Shown here one piece after another: positions 7,339 through 12,760 of a stretch of DNA of 12,760 bases (positions within the stretch are counted from its first letter, which is position 1; every line of letters starts with the position of its first letter). Location: NCBI GenBank assembly GCA_049975325.1, contig JBNGDW010000046.1:1-12760 (forward strand), given 5' to 3'. The translations under genes were made by a program, and so were the position numbers. This DNA is from JBNGDW01 sp049975325 (GTDB lineage Bacteria > Cloacimonadota > Cloacimonadia > JGIOTU-2 > JBNGDW01). The notes under the pieces were generated by a model, which saw only the letters and a list, made by a program, of their open reading frames with translations, did no database searches and was not told the origin of the DNA.

Positions 7339-8373
7339 ATGGAAAATATTTTAGAAAAGAGTGATGTTCAAACAATAGAAAATTTATCATCAGCACGGGA
7401 AAGAATCCTTGATGAGATTCATAAAGTAATTATTGGGCAGGACCGGGTAATTGAGTACTTTTTAATCGCACTTTTTGCGAATGGGCATTGTCTACTCGTT
7501 GGTGTACCTGGCTTAGCCAAGACCCTCCTTATCAGCACAATCGCCCAAACCGTTGCTCTTAAATTCAGTCGGATTCAATTCACTCCTGATCTTATGCCAT
7601 CTGATATCACCGGGACAGATATTCTTACAGAGGACCGGGTAACGGGCAAGCGAGTATTCAGGTTTATAAAGGGTCCTGTTTTTGCTAACATAGTACTTGC
7701 AGATGAGATCAATCGTACTCCGCCCAAGACTCAAGCCGCTCTTTTGGAGGCTATGCAAGAGAGAAAGGTAACTGCCGGCAATAATACCTACCCACTTGAT
7801 CCTCCGTTTTTTGTCCTGGCAACGCAGAATCCAATAGAGCAGGAAGGCACATATCCACTACCAGAGGCACAGTTAGACAGATTTATCTTTTATATAGACA
7901 TATCCTATCCATCGTATGATGAAGAGAAACAAATAGTGGAGTTCACGACCAGTCAGGAACCTCCTCAAGTAAATGAAGTCATAGATGGGAAAGAAATTAT
8001 AAAATTACAAAAATTTATTTGGGGAATTCCGGTGGCAGAACATATTCGAGATTTCGCAGTGAAACTGGCACGTAATTCACGTCCTGGGGAAGCCAATGCG
8101 CCTGAGTTTATAAAGAAATGGGTAAACTGGGGAGCCGGTCCGCGTGCATCTCAATATTTAGTCTCAGCAGCAAAAACCCGTGCCGCCTTGCAGGGAAGAT
8201 ACACACCTACTATTGAGGATATAGAATTCATCGCCACCCCAGTCTTGCAACATCGTATCTTACTCAATTTTGCTGCCGAAGCAGAAAATATATCAACTAA
8301 AGATATAATTCAAAAATTGATTCAATATGTAAAAACAGGGAAAAAAGCAAAAAATATAATGCTGCCCCGTTGA
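7339..8373 (+). CDS. MoxR-family AAA+ ATPase
   Basis: This is a 344-residue AAA+ ATPase of the MoxR group, thought to act as a chaperone that matures or activates partner proteins, often together with von Willebrand A-domain proteins. Visible motifs are Walker A GVPGLAKT (55-62), Walker B IVLADEIN (118-125, with Asp122-Glu123), the MoxR signature around TPPKTQAALLEAMQE (127-141), sensor 1 ATQNP (161-165) and LPEAQLDRF (174-182). The C-terminal helical lid includes GAGPRASQYL. ATG at 7339 is preferred over an in-frame GTG at 7327, because GAGG lies 6 nt before it and the GTG lies within that same Shine-Dalgarno region. The usual DUF58 and VWA partner genes do not follow: the next gene, mltG, converges from the other strand with one base between the stop codons. 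The client is therefore unknown. Confidence 0.95.
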   Translation: MENILEKSDVQTIENLSSARERILDEIHKVIIGQDRVIEYFLIALFANGHCLLVGVPGLAKTLLISTIAQTVALKFSRIQFTPDLMPSDITGTDILTEDRVTGKRVFRFIKGPVFANIVLADEINRTPPKTQAALLEAMQERKVTAGNNTYPLDPPFFVLATQNPIEQEGTYPLPEAQLDRFIFYIDISYPSYDEEKQIVEFTTSQEPPQVNEVIDGKEIIKLQKFIWGIPVAEHIRDFAVKLARNSRPGEANAPEFIKKWVNWGAGPRASQYLVSAAKTRAALQGRYTPTIEDIEFIATPVLQHRILLNFAAEAENISTKDIIQKLIQYVKTGKKAKNIMLPR

Positions 8374-8374
8374 T

Positions 8375-9358
8375 TTATATTCTGCCCCTATATTCACGCA
8401 ATTTTCGCAGGTGTTCAGCATAAGTACGCGAAAAAATGTGGCGTGAATTATCCCCGGCAAAGAAAAACAGATACTTGGTCTCGGCTGGATGGAGGGCTGC
8501 CTTGATCGCTTGAATTCCAGGGTTACAAATTGGAGTAGGAGGCAAACCAGGATATCGATAAGTATTATATGGAGAATCTATCTGGAGATCTACATAATAT
8601 ATCTTATCCCGAGAAATACTCTTGATTTCTAATGCATAAGCGACTGTAGGGTCCGCTTGTAATAGCATTCCCCTCTCAAGCCTATGAGTATATACCCCTG
8701 ATATTAAGGGCATTTCATCATCATGCACTGCTTCTCGCTCAACGATAGATGCTAAAATCAAGATAGAATATAACGAATCAAAAGATATTTCCTCAGGATG
8801 TATAGAATTCCAATGAAGAAAAAAATTGTCCAACATCATTGTTATGATATATCTCTCATCTGCATAATAAGGCACATAATAGGTGTCTGGAAATAAAAAC
8901 CCTTCCAGCGTTTGTACCGGTAAACCCAAAGAATCAATAAAGGTGGTATCCTGTGTAAGTTGAAAAAAAGTATTATAATCACACCCAACTTTTTGTGATG
9001 CCAAATAAGCTATCCGACCCACAGTGTATCCCTCGGGAATGGTCAACTCATGGCTAACAACCTCGCCTGCAACCAATTTGTGCAGTACATCTAACAAGGA
9101 TAATTCACCTGAAAAAGAAAATAGTCCGTAACTGATATCATCCGCATATCCGGATAGATAGGCTACAATAAGAAATAGAGCGGGGGAATCTATTATTCCC
9201 CTATTTGCCAGCATAGTGGCTATTATAGCTGTTGTTGTGCCTTCTTTAATGTTTATCGTCTTATTAAGAACTGTCATTGGAGTAAAAATTTTTCCAATTC
9301 CTGCTAAAAGAAAAAGGATAATTATACTAATTAAAACAGTAGCAAAAAGTTTATTCAT
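8375..9358 (-). CDS. mltG: Endolytic murein transglycosylase MltG (YceG-like)
   Basis: MltG cleaves nascent glycan strands at the cytoplasmic membrane and is thought to set peptidoglycan strand length. The 327-residue protein begins with MNKLFATV and a hydrophobic segment (about residues 5-22) that anchors it, leaving the rest periplasmic. A LysM-like region (about 33-105) precedes the catalytic domain. IPEGYTVGRIA (107-117), LEGFLFPDTYYV (151-162), ASIVEREA (203-210) with the catalytic Glu207 (equivalent to E. coli E218), and YNTYRYPGLPPTPICNPG (264-281) are diagnostic. The end, FFFAGDNSRHIFSRTYAEH, is also typical. The ATG overlaps the ruvX stop by 8 nt and no good Shine-Dalgarno is visible, so translation is probably coupled to ruvX. 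The stop lies 1 nt from the converging MoxR gene. Confidence 0.96.
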   Translation of the reverse strand: MNKLFATVLISIIILFLLAGIGKIFTPMTVLNKTINIKEGTTTAIIATMLANRGIIDSPALFLIVAYLSGYADDISYGLFSFSGELSLLDVLHKLVAGEVVSHELTIPEGYTVGRIAYLASQKVGCDYNTFFQLTQDTTFIDSLGLPVQTLEGFLFPDTYYVPYYADERYIITMMLDNFFLHWNSIHPEEISFDSLYSILILASIVEREAVHDDEMPLISGVYTHRLERGMLLQADPTVAYALEIKSISRDKIYYVDLQIDSPYNTYRYPGLPPTPICNPGIQAIKAALHPAETKYLFFFAGDNSRHIFSRTYAEHLRKLREYRGRI

Positions 9359-9770
9359 AAGGATTAGTTTGTAAAAAGTCTTCTAATAAGAGGGCAGCAG
9401 CAATCATATCTAACTTCTCTTTTTGATCTTTCAATGATTGCTCCTGAAGATGTAATATTGATTGGGCTTTTTGGGTGGTATAGGATTCATCCCAGAAAAC
9501 AATCGGGATAGAAACATATTCAGAGAGCTTTGAGGCAAATCGTCTGATCTTTTTTGCTTTTGCTGTCTCTTTTCCTGCAGGGCCAACCGGAAGACCGACC
9601 AATATCTTTCCTACCCCCTCTTTAATAATAATGTGGGCAATCTCCCTCATATAGTCAGGCTGCTGCTTGGCATCAATTGTAAGAAAAGGGAAAGCAAATG
9701 TATGCTTTTCATCAGAAAGAGCGATTCCTATACGACGCTCTCCATAATCAATTGCTAATATCTTTTTCAA
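9351..9770 (-). CDS. ruvX: RuvX/YqgF family Holliday-junction-resolvase-like protein
   Basis: This 139-residue RNase H-fold protein belongs to the near-universal YqgF/RuvX family, linked to pre-16S rRNA 5'-end processing and to Holliday-junction resolution. AIDYGERRIGIALSDE (6-21) carries the first acidic residue, Asp8. ILVGLPVGPAGKE (57-68) is the second block, less canonical than the common LPLNMDG form. FWDESYTTQKAQ (92-103) carries Glu95, and KLDMIAAALLLEDFL (119-133) carries Asp121. The start must be TTG at 9770: the frame has a stop (TAG) four codons upstream, no ATG is available, and family proteins begin right before KKILAIDYG. No strong Shine-Dalgarno precedes it. The gene lies 40 nt after the coiled-coil gene and overlaps mltG; ruvX next to mltG is a pairing seen in other bacteria. 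Confidence 0.93.
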   Translation of the reverse strand: MKKILAIDYGERRIGIALSDEKHTFAFPFLTIDAKQQPDYMREIAHIIIKEGVGKILVGLPVGPAGKETAKAKKIRRFASKLSEYVSIPIVFWDESYTTQKAQSILHLQEQSLKDQKEKLDMIAAALLLEDFLQTNPYE

Positions 9771-9810
9771 TTGCTCTGACTATTCTTTTTCTTCTTCCTC
9801 TATATGGCTC

Positions 9811-10143
9811 TCAATCCTGGCTGGGTTTATCATCGCCTGAGTGCTTTTCTTTTGTCGCTTCACGTAGTTCCTCTATAGTCTTTTCCGCAATCTTATTTTC
9901 CTCATTCAGCTTATCTATAATACCAAATTCATCAGCCAAAAAAGCGTCACCTTCAAAGTTTTCTTTATTATTATAAACATATTCGCCAAGCTTCTGATAT
10001 TCAGCCTTGATATCTGAATTTTTTCTTGAGATCTCAAGCCTAAGCTTGGAGATCTTCGCTGTGACTTCTGTCCGAGAAGCCACTTTTGAAAGGAATGCAC
10101 TTACATCTTTTTTTACCTTATCAATCATTTCTCTTGTGTCCAT
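9811..10143 (-). CDS. Small coiled-coil protein of unknown function
   Basis: I do not recognise a named family. The 110-residue product is highly charged, has no signal peptide and no membrane segment, and looks mostly helical. Heptad-like stretches run about 25-60 (including KISKLRLEISRKNSDIKAEY) and about 76-98. The KAEYQKLGEYVYNN segment (46-59) is like one seen in small bacterial helical proteins that sometimes carry a zinc ribbon, but no cysteine is present here. The tail (100-110) is polar and probably disordered. A strong AGGAGG lies 5 nt before the ATG, and the length and strand fit the ruvX-mltG operon, of which it is the first gene, so I take it as real. A scaffold or adaptor role near cell-wall synthesis is only a guess from context. 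Confidence 0.8.
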   Translation of the reverse strand: MDTREMIDKVKKDVSAFLSKVASRTEVTAKISKLRLEISRKNSDIKAEYQKLGEYVYNNKENFEGDAFLADEFGIIDKLNEENKIAEKTIEELREATKEKHSGDDKPSQD

Positions 10144-10163
10144 ATTTACCTCCTGTTTAAAAA

Positions 10164-10189
10164 ATTATAAAATCCAATATTTGTGTCAA
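10164..10189 (-). promoter_or_regulatory. Weak candidate promoter for coiled-coil-ruvX-mltG operon
   Basis: The minus strand shows a perfect TTGACA (10189 to 10184) and a perfect TATAAT (10169 to 10164), but with only 14 nt between, short of the usual 17. The predicted start would fall within a few bases of the AGGAGG ribosome binding site (10150-10155). Both boxes could occur by chance in this AT-rich spacer. Confidence 0.25.
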
Positions 10190-10223
10190 TTTTTTCATCT
10201 TGTGAGGTATCAGAAAAAATTTC

Positions 10224-10249
10224 TTGACATACAAAAATGCTATCATAAT
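10224..10249 (+). promoter_or_regulatory. Weak candidate promoter for the C25 protease gene
   Basis: TTGACA at 10224-10229 is followed after 14 nt by CATAAT (10244-10249, 5 of 6 matches). As with the divergent partner, the spacing is short. A perfect TATAAT also occurs at 10293-10298, but it lies so close to the ribosome binding site GGAGGAG (10304-10310) that it is unlikely to serve as the -10 box. The protease leader from the upstream candidate would be about 55-60 nt. Confidence 0.25.
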
Positions 10250-10262
10250 TTTTGGTCAAATT

Positions 10263-10284
10263 ATTTTGAACAAAATTTCAAAAT
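10263..10284. repeat. AT-rich inverted repeat in protease leader
   Basis: ATTTTGAA (10263-10270) and TTCAAAAT (10277-10284) are perfect 8-nt arms around a 6-nt centre. A second overlapping dyad, TCAAA-TTAT-TTTGA (10257-10270), shares the first arm. Together they give a TCAAA/TTTGA alternation just upstream of the protease ribosome binding site. It could be an operator or simply AT-rich chance sequence. Confidence 0.35.
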
Positions 10285-10313
10285 GAAATCACTATAATAT
10301 CTTGGAGGAGATA

Positions 10314-12760
10314 ATGAAAAAAAGTCTCATTGCCTTAATACTATTAGTAGGTATTGCTACTATTAGTTTTGCAGAATCGCGGACTATTAGTTTAGGAAAT
10401 CCTGAGCGAATGATCACGATTACCAAAAATGACTATGAAAAACTGGAATTGGAAATCAGGCTTCCTGAGATTATAAGTAAAGATGTTGAAACGGAAAAGG
10501 GAATGTTTAGTAATCTGGTTATCCCCAATACCTATTACATCGGCGAAATTGGTACTCCGAAACTCCCCGCTCTAAAGAAATTGATCGAAGTGCCTTTTGA
10601 AGCAGAAGTATCTGTACAAGTAGATGATTACTCAGTATCGGAGTTTGCATTAAGTGAATTCGGCATTACTAATCCACTCATCCCTGTACAACCATCCTTA
10701 CCAAAAAGTGTAGATGCAAAAACTGTTGAATTTGCATATAATGAGCAAGCATATCAGAAAGACCAGTTTATTGAAACAGACCTTGCAACTGTAGAGGTGC
10801 TTGGTGTATTGCGAGGAGCCCGCTTAGCACGTCTGGTTGTAGCCCCTGTAAGTTATAATCCAGCAACCGGCAAAATCCGAATTATGAATGATATCAAGAT
10901 AAGTGTAAATTTCTCCGGCAGTGATCCGGAAACAACTGAATATATTAAGGCTGCTACTTATTCCCCCTATTTCGATGTTGTGTATGATAGAATTTTGAAC
11001 AGCAAAGACCACGACTATCCTGATCATCCAGATTTAACAAAATACCCTGTGAAATATCTTATAGTTTCTGATCCTATGTTTGAAGACCAGCTTCAGCCTT
11101 TTATAGAATGGAAAACGAAAAAAGGATTCGAGGTAATAGTCGGCTACACTGATGAGATTGGCTCATCATTTAACAATATTCAAACCTGGCTTCATGACCA
11201 TTACAATGCTGGCACCCCAGAAGACCCAGCACCAAGTTTTGTCCTGCTCGTGGGTGATACAGGACAAATCCCAGCCCAAACAGGCTCTACTACCAGTAAA
11301 GCAACCGATTTATATTATTGTAGCGTAGATGGAGATTATTTTCCCGAAATGTATTATGGAAGATTTTCTGCAAGTAACCCAAATCAGCTACAACCGCAGA
11401 TAGACAGAACACTTTATTATGAACAATATCAATTTACTGAACCCGCATATCTGGATGATGTGACATTGATTGCTGGAGCAGATGCTACCTGGAATCCTAG
11501 GATTGGACAACCGACAATCCTTTATGGAACCCAAAATTATTTTAACCCTTCTTACGGATTTGATGAGGTGCATGCATACCTAACGAATTATAGTGGTTGT
11601 TATGATACCATAGACGATGGTATTTCCTTGATTAACTATACAGCACATGGTAGTCAAACATCATGGAGTAACCCCAATATGGGTCAATCTGATGTTAATA
11701 ATCTGGTTAATGTTGGAAAATATCCTTTAGCAATAGGCAACTGCTGTTTAACAGGTGATTTCGGTTACTCAGAGTGTTTTGGGGAAACATGGCTAAGGGC
11801 TACACATAATACAACTGGTGAACCTACCGGTGCTATTGGATACATTGGCTCAGCACCTTCTTCCTATTGGTTTGAAGACTTTTATTGGGCAGTCGGAGCT
11901 TTTCCTATCCAGGGTAATAATGACGGTTATGTTCCAACTTATGATGAGACCTCCTGGGGTGCATACGACGCTCCATTTATGAGCAATTATGTAACACAAG
12001 ATGCGATACTTTTCGTAGGAAATCTGGCTGTAACAGAAGCGCATGTACAAGGCTATCCAACCCATGTGAGCTATGGACCTATATATTACTGGCAGGCATA
12101 TAATCTGCTTGGCGACCCATCCATAGTCCCATATCTTACCCAGGGAGAGGAAAATGATGTGAACTTCGCTGGAATGCTGCCCATTGGTGCAGAATCTTTT
12201 ACAGTCTCTGCAGAACCAGGCTCTTATGTGGCGATCTCAATGAATGGTGTGCTTCATGGTGCTGCATTGGTCGATGAATCGGGGACAGTAGATGTGCCAA
12301 TCGAACCATTTACTGAAGCGGGTGGAGCTGATATTGTGGTTACAAAACCACAATATCAACCTGTATTAACTACTGTAACAGTGGCTGTGCCAGCGGAAGT
12401 AAATATAGAACCAGCTAATATCCCGGTAAATATAGAAACAGAGGTTACTATCACGGTCTACGAAGATGATGGAACTACCCCAATCCCAAATGTAAATATA
12501 CAAGCCAATGGACTCGGAGTCTTTGGCGAGGTACAAGAAGGTATAACAGGTGATACTGGAACCTGTACTTTAAGCATAGGTAGCCTGTATGGTGGGGATG
12601 CGGTAATACTCGTGGGCTGGCGCGAAGGCGATGGCTACAATCTCTTTGAAGAGATATTACCTGTAACAGGAGGCGCCTCATTTACCAATCCAGATTTAAT
12701 AGTGACAACTGAGGTTGGACTTACAGACACCTTTGCTATGAATCTGCCTGGAACCATCCA
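10314..12760 (+). CDS. Gingipain-type (C25) secreted cysteine protease, 3' end outside window
   Basis: This large frame is open from ATG 10314 to the window edge (at least 815 residues). Residues 1-20 (MKKSLIALILLVGIATISFA) form a clear signal peptide, ending with Ala before Glu-Ser. About 21-230 resembles the C25 propeptide (TYYIGEIGTPKLPALKKLIEV), and the protease domain starts near 244 (YPVKYLIVSDPMFE). The catalytic dyad is His445 in NYTAHGSQTSW and Cys478 in GNCCLTGDF; their 33-residue spacing equals that of gingipain RgpB (H211, C244). The domain ends near 600 at AYNLLGDPSI. An Ig-like C25 C-terminal domain (about 615-690) and a second Ig/carboxypeptidase-regulatory-like beta domain (about 695-770) follow. 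Any C-terminal secretion signal (for example type IX sorting) would lie beyond the edge. GGAGGAG precedes the ATG by 3-4 nt. The product probably degrades extracellular protein; specificity is unknown. Confidence 0.94.
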   Translation, partial: MKKSLIALILLVGIATISFAESRTISLGNPERMITITKNDYEKLELEIRLPEIISKDVETEKGMFSNLVIPNTYYIGEIGTPKLPALKKLIEVPFEAEVSVQVDDYSVSEFALSEFGITNPLIPVQPSLPKSVDAKTVEFAYNEQAYQKDQFIETDLATVEVLGVLRGARLARLVVAPVSYNPATGKIRIMNDIKISVNFSGSDPETTEYIKAATYSPYFDVVYDRILNSKDHDYPDHPDLTKYPVKYLIVSDPMFEDQLQPFIEWKTKKGFEVIVGYTDEIGSSFNNIQTWLHDHYNAGTPEDPAPSFVLLVGDTGQIPAQTGSTTSKATDLYYCSVDGDYFPEMYYGRFSASNPNQLQPQIDRTLYYEQYQFTEPAYLDDVTLIAGADATWNPRIGQPTILYGTQNYFNPSYGFDEVHAYLTNYSGCYDTIDDGISLINYTAHGSQTSWSNPNMGQSDVNNLVNVGKYPLAIGNCCLTGDFGYSECFGETWLRATHNTTGEPTGAIGYIGSAPSSYWFEDFYWAVGAFPIQGNNDGYVPTYDETSWGAYDAPFMSNYVTQDAILFVGNLAVTEAHVQGYPTHVSYGPIYYWQAYNLLGDPSIVPYLTQGEENDVNFAGMLPIGAESFTVSAEPGSYVAISMNGVLHGAALVDESGTVDVPIEPFTEAGGADIVVTKPQYQPVLTTVTVAVPAEVNIEPANIPVNIETEVTITVYEDDGTTPIPNVNIQANGLGVFGEVQEGITGDTGTCTLSIGSLYGGDAVILVGWREGDGYNLFEEILPVTGGASFTNPDLIVTTEVGLTDTFAMNLPGTI

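Noticed and set aside
7163..7396. Minus-strand 77-codon open frame through the palindrome (encoding DPPAGGF)
   Set aside because: It overlaps the MoxR start, has no ribosome binding site or family match, and its peptide merely reads the palindrome. It is probably not a gene.
7339..8373. MoxR ATPase as part of a MoxR-VWA defence or ternary system
   Set aside because: None of the partner genes (VWA, DUF58, vWA-MoxR-associated) are adjacent. One ATPase alone does not support a defence call.
10824..12681. Several minus-strand frames of 60-70 codons opposite the C25 protease
   Set aside because: They lie antisense to a continuous open frame with clear protease motifs and have no ribosome binding sites or family signatures.

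Overview
The window reads as a piece of an AT-rich, probably anaerobic bacterial chromosome. The mix of genes suggests an uncultured or candidate-phylum lineage near the Bacteroidota/Fibrobacterota/Cloacimonadota neighbourhood. It carries an adenosylcobalamin-dependent (class II) ribonucleotide reductase, a signal-peptide-bearing tricorn-type protease, and a gingipain-type (C25) secreted cysteine protease with a long propeptide and Ig-like C-terminal domains. The taxonomic placement is inference from gene content, not from a marker gene. No phage, transposase, integrase, CRISPR or toxin-antitoxin gene is visible.

Layout. (1) 1-788, plus strand: the C-terminal part of an aldehyde dehydrogenase. 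(2) 838-7031, minus strand: a four-gene block read right to left: tRNA-Val(GAC), cob(I)alamin adenosyltransferase (cobO), class II ribonucleotide reductase (nrdJ) and a secreted tricorn-like protease. cobO makes the cofactor that nrdJ consumes. The protease starts 21 nt after nrdJ ends and probably shares its mRNA. (3) 7339-8373, plus strand: a lone MoxR-type AAA+ ATPase. (4) 8375-10143, minus strand: a compact operon of a small coiled-coil protein of unknown function, the RuvX/YqgF resolvase-like protein and the endolytic murein transglycosylase MltG. mltG overlaps ruvX by 8 nt and ends 1 nt from the converging moxR-like gene. (5) 10314-12760, plus strand: a large gingipain-family protease whose 3' end lies beyond the window.

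The most unusual non-genic signal is an 18-bp palindrome, ATCCGCCAGCTGGCGGAT. Two identical copies (6324-6341 and 7303-7320) sit in the leaders of nrdJ and of the MoxR gene. A third, diverged copy (4114-4131) lies inside nrdJ, where it occupies exactly six codons of the linker before the C-terminal zinc-ribbon-like tail. The outermost base pair of the third copy differs in a compensatory way. This looks like a short interspersed palindromic element, possibly one that inserts in frame into genes. The two intergenic copies also touch candidate -10 boxes, so a regulatory role is possible. Apart from this I see mostly recognisable housekeeping and secreted-protease genes, and no clearly new multi-gene system.
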